From: Sutcliffiella horikoshii
GTDB lineage: Bacteria; Bacillota; Bacilli; Bacillales; Bacillaceae_I
Reading direction: 5' to 3'
Assembly: GCA_001636495.1 (NCBI GenBank)
Contig: KV440964.1
Coordinates: forward strand, 2,558,666-2,622,665
DNA length: 64,000 nt
Positions within the stretch are counted from its first letter, which is position 1. Each line of letters opens with the position of its first letter. The notes under the pieces are model-generated. The model was not told the DNA's origin. It saw only the letters and a list, made by a program, of their open reading frames with translations, and did not search any database. The position numbers and the translations under genes are program-made. This document shows positions 1-9,433 of the stretch, piece by piece.

Positions 1-606
1 CAAGAAATTGAAAATGGGATGGTAGTGAATTTGGGGATTGGCATTCCTTCTTTGGTTCCGGATCATTTGCCAGAGGGTACCCATGTGTTTTTTCAAGCCG
101 AAAATGGCGTATTAGGTATGGGTTCCACTCCACACCCCGGTGAGGAAGACGGAAATCTGTGCAATGCAGCAGGATACCCTGTAACCATTCGAGCGGGAGC
201 TTCCTATTTCGATAGTTCTCTTGCCTTTGGAATGATTCGAAGGGGGAAACTCGACATCACAATATTAGGATCCCTTCAAGTTAGCGAACAAGGTGATCTA
301 GCAAACTGGATTGTTCCAGGAAAAAAGGTGCCAGGAATGGGCGGAGCGATGGAGCTTTCTCAAAAAGCCAAAAAAGTTATCGTACTGATGAATCACACAG
401 ATAAGTATGGTCACTCGAAAGTGGTAAAATCCTGCAGTTTACCAATTACAACTCCAGCGTGTGTGGATATGATCATAACAGATTTGGCAGTTTTTGCAGT
501 GGGAAAAGAAGGTCTGCTACTTCTTGAGTTAATGCCAGGGGTTACTTTGGAGCAGGTGACAGCAAGTACAGATGCTACATTTAAACTATCACCTGCACTC
601 ATATAG
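1..606 (+). CDS. yodR: 3-oxoacid CoA-transferase family, subunit B (5' truncated by window)
   Basis: The reading frame is open from base 1, so the start lies upstream; about 201 residues are visible. It belongs to the CoA-transferase family I beta subunit, which transfers CoA between acyl-CoA and acetoacetate or a similar acid. The sequence shows the glycine-rich NLGIGIPSLV near the N-terminus and AENGVLGMG, whose Glu is the catalytic residue that carries CoA in this family. It is followed 35 bp later by a YodQ-like deacylase, as in the kamA-yodP-yodQ-yodR-yodS-yodT set of B. subtilis, so a role in the CoA step of beta-lysine degradation is likely. The alpha subunit (yodS) is expected just before base 1. 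Confidence 0.9.
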   Translation, partial: QEIENGMVVNLGIGIPSLVPDHLPEGTHVFFQAENGVLGMGSTPHPGEEDGNLCNAAGYPVTIRAGASYFDSSLAFGMIRRGKLDITILGSLQVSEQGDLANWIVPGKKVPGMGGAMELSQKAKKVIVLMNHTDKYGHSKVVKSCSLPITTPACVDMIITDLAVFAVGKEGLLLLELMPGVTLEQVTASTDATFKLSPALI

Positions 607-641
607 GGTTCTATGGTGAATGACGAGGAGGGGTGGGTGAG

Positions 642-1904
642 ATGAAACAATTTGAATGGAAGGATTGGCTGGATAAGAATAGAGTTAATGCAGTAAAACT
701 TCTGCAGAAACTTATTCAGGAAAGAAGTGTACAAGGAAAGGAAAGCTCTGCCCAGGCAGTCGTGATCGAAACGTGCAGAGAACTCGGATTGGAAATAGAC
801 ATCTGGGAGCCTGATGCAAAGGAAATGAGTAAGCATAAAAATTTCGTTTCTGTTCGTGAACAGTTTCAGGATTCGCCAAATGTAGTAGCTGTCTGGAAAG
901 GTACAGGCGGAGGGCATTCCATTATTCTGAATGGACACATTGACGTGGTGCCAGAGGGTGACCTGCTCCAATGGGACTTTGACCCATACGAGGGCAAAGT
1001 GGTGGATGGAAAAGTTTACGGTAGAGGAAGCACAGACATGAAGGGTGGTAACGTAGCATTATTGCTTGCAATCAATGCTTTAAAGTCAACAGGAGTGAAA
1101 CTTAAAGGGGATGTTATCTTCCAAAGTGTTATTGAAGAAGAGAGTGGAGGTGCCGGAACATTGGCTGCTATCCTCCGGGGCTACACAGCAGATGCAGTAT
1201 TGATTCCGGAGCCTACCAATTTGAAAATATTCCCGAAACAGCAAGGGTCCATGTGGTTCCGCCTAAAAGTGAAGGGCAAGTCTGCACATGGTGGGACCAG
1301 ATACGAAGGTGTAAGTGCCTTAGAAAAGAGTGTCCTTGTAATAGATAAAATAAGAGAATTGGAAAAGCTTCGAAACAGCCGCGTCATTGATCCGCTATAT
1401 AAAGGAGTCCCCATTCCACTTCCAATTAATCTAGGGAAAATCGAAGGGGGAAACTGGCCATCCTCGGTACCTGACCTGATAACACTGGAGGGAAGGATAG
1501 GCGTAGGTCCAGAGGAAAAGCTCGGAGACGTCAAACAGGAGCTTGCTTCATGGTTAGGTGCAATAAGTGAAGAGGATCCATGGTTTGAAAAGCATCCTGT
1601 AGAACTAGAGTGGTTTGGGGCTCAATGGGTACCTGGATCGGTTGAGGTGGACCATCCTTTTGTGAAGTTAATAGAGGATGCTTATACAGAAGTTGTCCAA
1701 AAACCCGCAATATTGGAAGCTTCTCCTTGGGGGACGGATGGCGGGTTATTTACACAGCTCTCTGGTATTCCAACGGTTGTGTTCGGTCCCGGTACAACAG
1801 AAGTTGCCCACTACCCCAATGAGTATATCTCCATTGATCAAATGATGAAGGCGGCAGAAATCATTGCCATTCTTTTAATGAACTGGTGCGAGGTCACCGA
1901 TTAA
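642..1904 (+). CDS. yodQ: M20 family metallopeptidase/deacylase (YodQ-like, ArgE/DapE family)
   Basis: A zinc-dependent amidohydrolase of about 420 residues. Metal-site motifs are NGHIDVVPEG, GRGSTDMKGG and the EEES block (about residues 100-180), with a C-terminal GPGTTEVAHYPNEY histidine. The family removes acyl groups from amino acid derivatives; next to AblB and KamA homologues it probably deacylates an N-acetyl intermediate of the lysine/beta-lysine route, which is inference. ATG 642 is preferred over GTG 633 because the SD AGGAGGGG overlaps the GTG and is about 8 nt from the ATG. It probably shares an operon with the upstream CoA transferase. Confidence 0.88.
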   Translation: MKQFEWKDWLDKNRVNAVKLLQKLIQERSVQGKESSAQAVVIETCRELGLEIDIWEPDAKEMSKHKNFVSVREQFQDSPNVVAVWKGTGGGHSIILNGHIDVVPEGDLLQWDFDPYEGKVVDGKVYGRGSTDMKGGNVALLLAINALKSTGVKLKGDVIFQSVIEEESGGAGTLAAILRGYTADAVLIPEPTNLKIFPKQQGSMWFRLKVKGKSAHGGTRYEGVSALEKSVLVIDKIRELEKLRNSRVIDPLYKGVPIPLPINLGKIEGGNWPSSVPDLITLEGRIGVGPEEKLGDVKQELASWLGAISEEDPWFEKHPVELEWFGAQWVPGSVEVDHPFVKLIEDAYTEVVQKPAILEASPWGTDGGLFTQLSGIPTVVFGPGTTEVAHYPNEYISIDQMMKAAEIIAILLMNWCEVTD

Positions 1905-2086
1905 TTTTTGCTGTGCTTTGGAATCTCTTTTATAAGGGGTTCTTTTTTTGATTAATGAAGAGTTCAGGAAACCTCTTTGCAATTATATGTTAAAAAATCC
2001 CCCATTTCCATAAAGGCATTACTAGTTCACATATCTTGGGCTTAATAGAAAATACTATCATGTATATGAAGTCCGGAGGCAATAAA

Positions 2087-2326
2087 ATGGTTACTTTCTT
2101 AACGTCTTTTATATTTATCAGCATGATCTGCTTCATCACGGTTCTGGATTGTCATTATTATGACATGAACTGGATGGAATGTTTTTCTCGTATTTTCATT
2201 TTTGACCCGGGCTTAAGAGAATGGATGGTATATTTAACATTTTTATTCGGAATCTTTATAGCTATCCTTCAAGATCTCCGTTTCAAAAATAAGAAAAGTG
2301 GGAGTAACGGTGCCAATGGGAAATAA
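2087..2326 (+). CDS. Small two-TM germinant-receptor D-type protein
   Basis: A 79-residue protein with two hydrophobic segments (about residues 2-22 and 47-66) and a basic C-terminal tail. It is placed directly before a gerB-type gene and overlaps it by a few codons. Several Bacillus germinant-receptor operons carry such a small D gene (yfkS in B. subtilis, gerUD in B. megaterium), reported to modulate receptor function. The start at 2087 is supported by CCGGAGG 7-8 nt upstream; an upstream in-frame ATG at 2036 has no good SD. Assignment rests on size, topology and operon position, since the sequence itself is poorly conserved. Confidence 0.65.
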   Translation: MVTFLTSFIFISMICFITVLDCHYYDMNWMECFSRIFIFDPGLREWMVYLTFLFGIFIAILQDLRFKNKKSGSNGANGK

Positions 2327-3443
2327 AGAAACAATTTCATTATGGCAATTTTTCATCCTCCTCCTGATTTTTGAAATGGGTAGTGCAACCGTTGTTGGAA
2401 TAGGAGGGGAAGCGAAGCAGAATGTGTGGCTAGCAATCATGATTGCCGGCCTGATTGGTGTGGGATACTTCCTGTTGCTACACTTTATGATGGGAAGAAA
2501 AGAAGGGAGTAATCTCTTTGGTCTTATAGAATTTTGTCTTGGAAAGTGGTTGGGAGTAGCTGTCAGTCTTCTATATATTTTATATTTCATCTATCTGTCT
2601 TCGAGAGTACTACGGGACTTTGGGGAACTAATCGTGTCTACCATTTTCATCTATACTCCGATTGAAATAATCAGCATCTCCATCATGTTGACCATTGTCT
2701 ATATGCTATATAAAGGTGTTGAAGTAATGGCCAGAACATCGGAGATTTTTTTCCCTTATGTCTTTTCTTTTACATTTCTCGTCGGTCTTTTCATTCTGCT
2801 ATCCGGTGAGATTCACTTCGAAAATTTAAGACCTTTTCTTGAAGATGGGTTTCGCCCCATTTTAAAGGCGGTATTTCCTAGTTTATTGACATTTCCTTTC
2901 GGTGAGTTGATTGCTTTTGCTACGGTTCTGCCGCTGGTGACAAAATATAAAAAGGCTAAAGGGTTTGCAGTTGCGAGCATTGTTTTCAGTACGCTTGTAT
3001 TGGTCTATTCTGCGGTCATTCAAGTAATGACGCTTGGTCAAGAGATGAAAGGAAGAGCGAATTTCCCGCTTCTTTCTGCTGCAAGGGAGATTTCCCTTTT
3101 GGATTTTATAGAGCGGGTGGATATAGTAGTCGTATTTGTCGTGATGTTCGGTATTATCGTGAAAATCGGTATATTTTTCTTCGGGGCTGTGAAAGGGTTG
3201 GAACATATCTCAAAAAGGGAGTACCGTTCATTCCTGTTCCCAATCGGGTCGATTATCTGTTTGTCATCCATTATCATTACGGATAATTTTGCAGAGCATA
3301 TTGAAGAAGGGCTGGAGATCGTACCATATTTTGTACATCTTCCGTTTCAGTTTGCTTTGCCAGTTTTACTATTTGTGATTGTTCTTATACGTACAAGAAG
3401 AAAGAACGGAGAGAAAGGGAGGGGAGTAGGATGGGGAGGATAA
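2316..3443 (+). CDS. Spore germination protein, GerB-family (GerAB/YfkT-type permease)
   Basis: An integral inner spore membrane protein of the APC-like endospore germination permease family, about 375 residues with roughly ten hydrophobic segments, starting with WQFFILLLIFEMGSATVVGIG. In germinant receptors the B subunit binds the amino acid germinant. It ends in a basic tail and overlaps the following gerA-type gene. Several starts are possible (GTG 2298, GTG 2310, ATG 2316); GGGAG at 2300-2304 serves the last two. The operon order here is D-B-A-C. Because gerC is broken, the receptor as a whole may be inactive. Confidence 0.88.
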   Translation: MGNKETISLWQFFILLLIFEMGSATVVGIGGEAKQNVWLAIMIAGLIGVGYFLLLHFMMGRKEGSNLFGLIEFCLGKWLGVAVSLLYILYFIYLSSRVLRDFGELIVSTIFIYTPIEIISISIMLTIVYMLYKGVEVMARTSEIFFPYVFSFTFLVGLFILLSGEIHFENLRPFLEDGFRPILKAVFPSLLTFPFGELIAFATVLPLVTKYKKAKGFAVASIVFSTLVLVYSAVIQVMTLGQEMKGRANFPLLSAAREISLLDFIERVDIVVVFVVMFGIIVKIGIFFFGAVKGLEHISKREYRSFLFPIGSIICLSSIIITDNFAEHIEEGLEIVPYFVHLPFQFALPVLLFVIVLIRTRRKNGEKGRGVGWGG

Positions 3444-5023
3444 AGGATTTCCTTTTGGGTCAACAGCAGGATATTAGCTCAACAGAAAAAGAGCTGTATT
3501 CAGAAACAGAAACTCCAGAACCTCTATTGAAATCGCTTCAAGACAATGACAAAATAATTCAACAAGCTTTCTCTCTTTCTATAGATTTTCATTACTCCAC
3601 CTTAATCGTAGGAAAGCGCGATGCAATCGTATATTTCTTTGAAACGTTGATTTCTAAAGACAGATTGACAGAGGAAATCTATGAGCCGCTGGTCTCTGCT
3701 GAAGGGTCAGATGCTTTATTAGAGTCAGGTAATCTTGAAGAGTTCAGAAAAGAGTTTTTTGCTTCTGTTCCTTATAAATTCGCAGAAAATTACCACCAAA
3801 TTTTTTGGAAACTGCTTAATGGGTATGCCGTTATCGTCATAGATGGAATTGAACAGGCGCTTTGCATCAATTTGGGAAGTATCGAAAAGAGAACTGTATC
3901 GGAACCGAGCACCCAAACAATCATCAGAGGTCCAAAAGACAGTTTTACAGAAACAATGAATACGAATATCAGTCTGATAAGGCGTAGAATACGTAATCCT
4001 AACCTTTGCTTTGAACAATATCGTGTAGGTCAGGATACAAAAACGGCTGTAGTGATCGGTTATATCAAGAATATCACCAATGAAGCCCTAGTAAAAGAAG
4101 TGAAAAGCCGTATTGAAAAGGTGAACGTGGTTGGTCTTTTTGACAGTGGGAATATAGAGGAATTCCTGACAGACAAAACCTTGACACCCTTTCCGCTTAC
4201 ATATAACACGGAAAGACCAGATAATATAGCTGCCAATCTTATCGAGGGAAAAGTTGCCGTTCTGGTTGATGGCAGTCCTTTCGCCTTGAGTGTTCCAACT
4301 GTCTTTACGGATTTCTTCATTTCAACCGAAGATTATTACCAACCATTCTACATGGCATCTTTCATCCGGATCATCCGGTATATTTCTTTTATGCTTTCCC
4401 TGTTACTTCCGTCTCTTTATGTAGCCATTTCAACCTATCACCATGAACTCATTCCCACATCGCTGTTAATCAGTGTACAGGCGCAAAGGGAAGGGGTACC
4501 TTTTCCGGCTGTAATCGAAATTCTTCTTATGGAGCTGACGTTTGAGGTGTTAAGAGAGGCTGGAGTACGTATGCCACGGGCTGTAGGCCAAACCGTCTCT
4601 ATTGTCGGAGCACTGGTAATCGGACAAGCAGCTGTGGAGGCTGGATTGGTATCGAGCGTGTTGATTATTATTGTGGCATTGACTGCAATCGCAAGTTTTG
4701 TTTCACCTATCTATAATTTTTCCATCGCCACGAGGATACTTCGTTTTGGGTATATACTGGTAGGAGCCCTGATTGGCTTGTATGGAGTTCTCCTTTTAGT
4801 TGTCATTATGGTGATACATCTGACAAATTTACGTTCCTATGGTGTACCTTATTTGGCACCTGTAGCTCCTATGCTATTAGAGGATCAAAAAGATGTGTTC
4901 GTCCGAATGCCAGTCTGGGATAATATCACCCGTCCATCCTATCTGAAGCCCAAACATACTAAGAAAACGGGGGAAAGTGGAACCAGCAGTGGACCATCAA
5001 AAGATAAGGGGAATTTCTCATGA
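3431..5023 (+). CDS. Spore germination protein, GerA family
   Basis: A 530-residue A subunit of a Ger germinant receptor. It has a soluble N-terminal part (about 1-300), then several membrane segments (about 310-480, including the LSLLLPSLYVAIS and PFPAVIEILLMELTFEVLREAG blocks typical of GerA), then a hydrophilic C-terminus. The A subunits assemble into the receptor in the spore inner membrane. The start overlaps gerB by 13 bp behind the SD AGGGAGGGG. The stop overlaps the gerC start (ATGA-like), as expected for a coupled operon. The gene appears intact. Confidence 0.9.
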   Translation: MGRIKDFLLGQQQDISSTEKELYSETETPEPLLKSLQDNDKIIQQAFSLSIDFHYSTLIVGKRDAIVYFFETLISKDRLTEEIYEPLVSAEGSDALLESGNLEEFRKEFFASVPYKFAENYHQIFWKLLNGYAVIVIDGIEQALCINLGSIEKRTVSEPSTQTIIRGPKDSFTETMNTNISLIRRRIRNPNLCFEQYRVGQDTKTAVVIGYIKNITNEALVKEVKSRIEKVNVVGLFDSGNIEEFLTDKTLTPFPLTYNTERPDNIAANLIEGKVAVLVDGSPFALSVPTVFTDFFISTEDYYQPFYMASFIRIIRYISFMLSLLLPSLYVAISTYHHELIPTSLLISVQAQREGVPFPAVIEILLMELTFEVLREAGVRMPRAVGQTVSIVGALVIGQAAVEAGLVSSVLIIIVALTAIASFVSPIYNFSIATRILRFGYILVGALIGLYGVLLLVVIMVIHLTNLRSYGVPYLAPVAPMLLEDQKDVFVRMPVWDNITRPSYLKPKHTKKTGESGTSSGPSKDKGNFS

Positions 5024-5480
5024 GGAAATGGTTAAGTGTTTGTTCTATCCTCCTATTATTAACAGGGTGTTGGGACAAAGTAGAGTTGAATGAAATCTCG
5101 ATTGTCACTGGTATTGCGATAGAAAAAGGAGAAAAAGGAAAATTTCTCGTCACCGTCGAGACCATAAACGCGCCGCAACTTTCCGCTGAACAACGGAAAA
5201 AATAGAAACTTATCATAAACATGAACAAGCGTTAAATAACTATATTAAAGAGAAGATTCATACAACCATTAATAAAATGCAGGAAGAATACGAGGCTGAT
5301 ATTTTTGGATTTGGTGAAGTGTATTACCGTTCCTCTCCAAAGAAGTTCAAAGAGGTAGAAAATGATTGGGATGCAAAATTCTCTGAAGCAGAAGTGAAAA
5401 TCACGTCAGATTTTCATATTAAACGGTCCGGAATACGCAATAAGAGCTTTTTAACAGATGAAACGGTCACAGACGAATAA
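5020..5480 (+). pseudogene. Broken gerC (Ger(x)C lipoprotein): N- and C-terminal remnants only
   Basis: The N-terminus is typical of Ger(x)C lipoproteins: signal peptide, lipobox LLTGC (Cys about residue 17), then WDKVELNEISIVTGIAIEK. After about 58 residues the frame stops at 5205. From about 5202 a different frame encodes a GerC C-terminus (ETYHKHEQALNNYI... DIFGFGEVYYR...) that ends at 5480. Intact family members have about 370-400 residues, so roughly 230 middle residues are missing and the junction is out of frame. This is an internal deletion plus frameshift. The rest of the receptor operon is intact. Confidence 0.88.
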
Positions 5481-5550
5481 ATCTTCAGAAAGAAATTAAA
5501 AAAGTGGGGGATTTTTCTAATTTTTAGCGAAAGTAAATAGGAGGGGGGAT

Positions 5551-6441
5551 ATGATGAATATTAAAACTGGTGAAGTCCTGCAATTAAAAAATGATTCATT
5601 CTATTTGTCTGCCTATCAGGACTATTATAACAAAAGATTAAAAATAGAAGATTTCAGAGGGAATATGGAGGAGATCATCCATACCATCAATCGATTAAGT
5701 GAACAAACGCATGTGGAAAAGGTTATCGTGAAGGCGAGAATTGAGTCGGTCGAACCCCTCATAGAAAAGGGATTCCTTTTAGAGGCTAAAGTGCCTGGCT
5801 ATTTTTTAGGTGGGGATGGCTATTTTCTATGTAAATATAAAAACTCGGATCGATATCAGAGTGGGAAATGGTGTGAAGAGGACGGGATTCTCGATGGCGT
5901 ATGGAATAAGGAGGGGCAACAGCAAGTAAGTCTAGATCAAGGGTTGTCGTTGCGCATGGCTGATAGAAAGGATGCACCTTTACTTTCCACTTTTTATCAG
6001 AGTGTATTCCCGATATATCCGGTTCCAATTGAAGATCCCGAATATATTATCGAACAGATGAATGATAATACCATTTTTATGTTGATTGAAGAGCGTGGTA
6101 AGATCATTGCGGCAGCTTCAGCGGAAATAAACGACAAATATAAAAATGCAGAAATTACGGATTGTGCTACCTTGCCTTTCATGCGCAAGGGAGGATATAT
6201 GAATCATATAATCCGCGAACTTGAAAACCAGCTTGTCAAAAGACACATATATTGTAGCTATTCCATTGCACGTGCGCTTTCGTTCGGTATGAATGCGGTA
6301 CTGCATAATCTCCATTACACATATAAAGGAAGATTAAAAAACAATTGCTATATTTTTGATAAAATAGAAGATATGAATGTCTGGTACAAGGACTTATCAA
6401 ATAAAACTGCCGAAAAGTCGGCATATACTGCCAGGAATTAG
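5551..6441 (+). CDS. ablB: Putative beta-lysine N-acetyltransferase (AblB/YodP-like GNAT)
   Basis: A 296-residue GNAT-fold acetyltransferase. The C-terminal half (about 130-280) has the GNAT core, with AAASAEINDKYKNAEITDCATLPFMR followed by the acetyl-CoA pocket. AblB homologues acetylate beta-lysine made by lysine 2,3-aminomutase; in Bacillus they sit beside kamA and yodQ and may serve lysine breakdown or N6-acetyl-beta-lysine formation. The start has two tandem ATGs behind GGAGGGG. Here it is separated from yodQ by the ger operon and precedes kamR by 13 bp, so it is probably co-transcribed with the regulator. Confidence 0.85.
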   Translation: MMNIKTGEVLQLKNDSFYLSAYQDYYNKRLKIEDFRGNMEEIIHTINRLSEQTHVEKVIVKARIESVEPLIEKGFLLEAKVPGYFLGGDGYFLCKYKNSDRYQSGKWCEEDGILDGVWNKEGQQQVSLDQGLSLRMADRKDAPLLSTFYQSVFPIYPVPIEDPEYIIEQMNDNTIFMLIEERGKIIAAASAEINDKYKNAEITDCATLPFMRKGGYMNHIIRELENQLVKRHIYCSYSIARALSFGMNAVLHNLHYTYKGRLKNNCYIFDKIEDMNVWYKDLSNKTAEKSAYTARN

Positions 6442-6454
6442 GCGGGTGGTTAGG

Positions 6455-7846
6455 ATGCAAACACACAATCTATCCAAAGAGATGCTGATGGCCATTCTCG
6501 ATGGGATTGATGAAGCTATCCATGCAGTAGATAAGGATGGCATCACCATCTACTATAATAAAGTGGCAGCAGAGTATGATGGAATGGCCGTAGAAGAAGT
6601 ATTAGGAAAACACTTATTGCATGTTTTTCCTTCCTTGACGGAAGAAACAAGTACACTTCTGAAAGTGCTTCATACTAAAAAACCAATCTATCATGAAAAC
6701 CAGCGCTATGAGAATAAAAAAGGTCAATTACTTGAAACGGTGAATACAACTATTCCAATACTTAATGAGACAAAATTATTGGGGGCAGTAGAAATTGCCA
6801 AAAATTATGGACAATTGAATACTCTTTCTAATAAACTACTGGACTTGCAAGCTAAAATCCAGAAAGCAGGGGATCGTAAAAAACTGTCCCCATTCCAGGT
6901 TTCTTACAAATTAACTGATTTCATCACACGTGATCCTGTATGTAAACACATGCTTCAAGATGCTAAATTATTTGCCTCCTCTAAGTTGCCAATTGTCATT
7001 TGGGGGGAGACGGGAACAGGAAAAGAAATAGTTGCGCAAGGAATCCATCACCATTCGCCACGAAGTCGTGGACCATTCATTGCCCAAAATTGCGGGGCAA
7101 TCCCCTCCACTCTCCTCGAAAGTATTTTATTTGGGACCGAGAAGGGGAGCTATACCGGGGCAACGGATAGAAAAGGGTTATTCGAAATGGCCACCGGTGG
7201 TACATTGTTTCTAGATGAAATGAACTCCATGCCCCTGGAGCTGCAAGCAAAACTGCTAAGAGTGCTGGAAGAGGGGGCAGTAAGACGTGTAGGGGGAACA
7301 AGTTCGATTCAAGTTGATGTCAGAATTATTACCGCGATGAATGAATCACCGGAAACTTGTCTGGAAAACGGGACATTCAGAGCGGACCTATATTATCGGT
7401 TAAACACCTGTCCGATCTATATCCCTCCATTAAGGGAGCGGGCAGTGGATATTAAAGTATTGATGGAAGATAAGCTTCTACCCCGTATCAGTCATCCATT
7501 GAATCCCGAGGTATTGGATATGTTCCAATCCTATCATTGGCCAGGAAATGTGCGGGAATTAATCAATACGATAGAGTATTTACTGTTAAGGGCAAAACAA
7601 GAACCGCTTTCCACCAAACTTCTCCCTTCAAAATTACAACAAGAAAGAATGTGCATGCCGATTCGAAAAACGACAGGTTCATTAAGGGATATCCTACAGG
7701 AAACAGAAGAATCGATAATTAAGGATGCGCTTTTCCATTCAGGAGGGAATGTGTTAAGGGCTGCCAAGCTTCTGGATATACCGAGACAAACCTTACAATA
7801 CAAGTTAGCTAAAATGGAGGAAAAAGCAAGAATAAGTGCTAAATAA
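6455..7846 (+). CDS. kamR: Sigma-54-dependent activator with PAS domain (KamR-like)
   Basis: A 463-residue enhancer-binding protein. It has an N-terminal PAS sensor (about 5-115), an AAA+ core with Walker A GETGTGKE, a GSYTGA sigma-54 contact loop (variant of GAFTGA; RocR-type proteins have GSFTGA), Walker [13 protein letters not shown] and the R-finger region, and a C-terminal Fis-type helix-turn-helix ([21 protein letters not shown]). It lies directly upstream of a perfect sigma-54 promoter driving kamA, matching the kam locus described in B. thuringiensis, where KamR and sigma-54 control kamA. ATG 6455 is chosen because 6377 lies inside ablB. The signal sensed by PAS is unknown. Confidence 0.92.
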   Translation: MQTHNLSKEMLMAILDGIDEAIHAVDKDGITIYYNKVAAEYDGMAVEEVLGKHLLHVFPSLTEETSTLLKVLHTKKPIYHENQRYENKKGQLLETVNTTIPILNETKLLGAVEIAKNYGQLNTLSNKLLDLQAKIQKAGDRKKLSPFQVSYKLTDFITRDPVCKHMLQDAKLFASSKLPIVIWGETGTGKEIVAQGIHHHSPRSRGPFIAQNCGAIPSTLLESILFGTEKGSYTGATDRKGLFEMATGGTLFLDEMNSMPLELQAKLLRVLEEGAVRRVGGTSSIQVDVRIITAMNESPETCLENGTFRADLYYRLNTCPIYIPPLRERAVDIKVLMEDKLLPRISHPLNPEVLDMFQSYHWPGNVRELINTIEYLLLRAKQEPLSTKLLPSKLQQERMCMPIRKTTGSLRDILQETEESIIKDALFHSGGNVLRAAKLLDIPRQTLQYKLAKMEEKARISAK

Positions 7847-7870
7847 TAAGTAGCTAATAACATTAAAAGG

Positions 7871-7900
7871 AAGGGAGTGCTGAATATTCGGCACTCCCTT
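7871..7900 (+). promoter_or_regulatory. 10-bp perfect inverted repeat: terminator stem or KamR enhancer site
   Basis: AAGGGAGTGC and GCACTCCCTT form a perfect 10-bp inverted repeat around a loop that is itself palindromic (GAATATTC). It sits 25 bp after the kamR stop and about 70 bp upstream of the -24 element. No T-run follows (CAATAACAAG), so a classical terminator is doubtful. The position suits an upstream activator sequence for the KamR Fis domain. The two roles are not exclusive. Confidence 0.6.
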
Positions 7901-7956
7901 CAATAACAAGTTTCTCCCCTTTTACATATATAAGTAATATATGGGCATCAGCATAG

Positions 7957-7973
7957 TTGGCACGGTTATTGCA
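7957..7973 (+). promoter_or_regulatory. Sigma-54 (SigL) promoter of kamA
   Basis: TTGGCACG-GTTA-TTGCA matches the sigma-54 consensus TGGCACG-N4-TTGCA at every position. The GG and GC dinucleotides are correctly spaced and the kamA start is 27 bp downstream, leaving room for a transcript start near 7985. An activator of the correct class is encoded immediately upstream. Confidence 0.95.
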
Positions 7974-7999
7974 TGATGTAAGAAAGGGAGGAGATAGAG

Positions 8000-9421
8000 A
8001 TGAAAATGGATTTATACAAGCCTGAACGCCACTGGAAGGGTATCGAATTGTGGAAGGATGTAACAGAAGAACAATGGAATGATTGGATATGGCAACTGAC
8101 CAATACCATTCGCACGCTCGAAGATTTGAAAAAAGTGATCAATTTGACACCGGAGGAAGAGGATGGTGTGAGGATCTCCACCAAAACCATTCCTTTAAAT
8201 ATAACTCCATATTATGCATCCTTAATGAACCCGGATGATCCCCAATGTCCAATCCGGATGCAATCTGTCCCAATTTCTCAAGAGATATATAAGACTAAAT
8301 ACGACTTGGAAGATCCACTCCACGAGGATGAAGATTCTCCGGTCCCAGGACTGACACACAGATACCCTGATAGAGTATTGTTTTTAGTGACGAATCAATG
8401 TTCGATGTATTGCAGGTACTGTACGCGAAGAAGGTTTTCGGGTCAGATTGGCATGGGTGTACCGAAAAAACAGCTTGATGCAGCCATCGCCTATATTGCT
8501 GCCAATGAACAAATTCGGGACTGTTTAATTTCAGGAGGGGACGGTCTACTTATCAACGACCAGATCCTAGAATATATTTTGAAGAATTTGCGTGCAATTC
8601 CTCACCTTGAAATCATTCGTATCGGAACGCGTGCACCTGTGGTGTTCCCTCAACGAATAACTGAAAACCTCTGTAATATTTTGAAAAAGTATCATCCTGT
8701 TTGGTTGAACACGCATTTTAACACCTCCATTGAAATTACGGAAGAATCCAAAATAGCGTGTGAAATGCTCGTGAATTCTGGCGTCCCTGTCGGAAATCAG
8801 GCCGTAATCCTGGCAGGAATCAATGACAGTGTGCCAATCATGAAGAAATTAATGCATGACCTTGTAAAAATACGTGTAAGACCGTATTACATTTATCAAT
8901 GTGATCTTTCGGAAGGCATTGGCCACTTCAGGGCTCCAATATCCAAGGGACTGGAGATTATCGAAGGGTTACGCGGCCATACGAGCGGCTATGCCGTTCC
9001 AACCTTTGTGGTAGACGCACCAGGTGGCGGTGGGAAAATTGCCGTACAGCCGAACTATATTATTTCTCAAAGTGCCAATAAAGTTGTTTTGCGGAATTTT
9101 GAAGGAGTTATCACCACTTATCCGGAGCCGGAGAATTATGTTCCAGGTAGGGCGGAAGCATATTTTGGAAAAATCTATCCGAACATGGAAGAGAAGCGGT
9201 CCAATATTGGCATTGCTGCGCTTATGAATGATTCTCAATTTAACCTGGTACCGGAAGGGTTAAACCGTTTGAACCGGCGCAAGGATTATGAAACGAATCC
9301 TGAACATACGTCTTTAAAAGACAAACGTGACAAACGAGATGTATTAAAAGAGAAAAAATATCAGGCCCAACAGAAAAAGTATTCCGAAGGGGAAGAAGAT
9401 AAAAAGAGCGAAACCAGTTAG
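8000..9421 (+). CDS. kamA: L-lysine 2,3-aminomutase (radical SAM/PLP)
   Basis: Converts L-lysine to L-beta-lysine using a 4Fe-4S cluster, S-adenosylmethionine and PLP. The 473-residue sequence has the radical SAM motif CSMYCRYC (C134, C138, C141), the SAM-binding SGGDGLL loop, and the glycine-rich DAPGGGGKI with the PLP-forming Lys about residue 346. It ends in a charged, lysine/glutamate-rich tail (last 40 residues) common in Bacillus KamA. The SD AAGGGAGGAG precedes the ATG. It is transcribed from the sigma-54 promoter and followed 10 bp later by yokU. Its order relative to yodQ/yodR differs from B. subtilis. Confidence 0.96.
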   Translation: MKMDLYKPERHWKGIELWKDVTEEQWNDWIWQLTNTIRTLEDLKKVINLTPEEEDGVRISTKTIPLNITPYYASLMNPDDPQCPIRMQSVPISQEIYKTKYDLEDPLHEDEDSPVPGLTHRYPDRVLFLVTNQCSMYCRYCTRRRFSGQIGMGVPKKQLDAAIAYIAANEQIRDCLISGGDGLLINDQILEYILKNLRAIPHLEIIRIGTRAPVVFPQRITENLCNILKKYHPVWLNTHFNTSIEITEESKIACEMLVNSGVPVGNQAVILAGINDSVPIMKKLMHDLVKIRVRPYYIYQCDLSEGIGHFRAPISKGLEIIEGLRGHTSGYAVPTFVVDAPGGGGKIAVQPNYIISQSANKVVLRNFEGVITTYPEPENYVPGRAEAYFGKIYPNMEEKRSNIGIAALMNDSQFNLVPEGLNRLNRRKDYETNPEHTSLKDKRDKRDVLKEKKYQAQQKKYSEGEEDKKSETS

Positions 9422-9433
9422 GAGTGGAGATTG

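Noticed and set aside
411-971. 186-residue minus-strand ORF across yodR-yodQ
   Set aside because: Overlaps two strongly supported genes on the other strand; product has no recognisable features.
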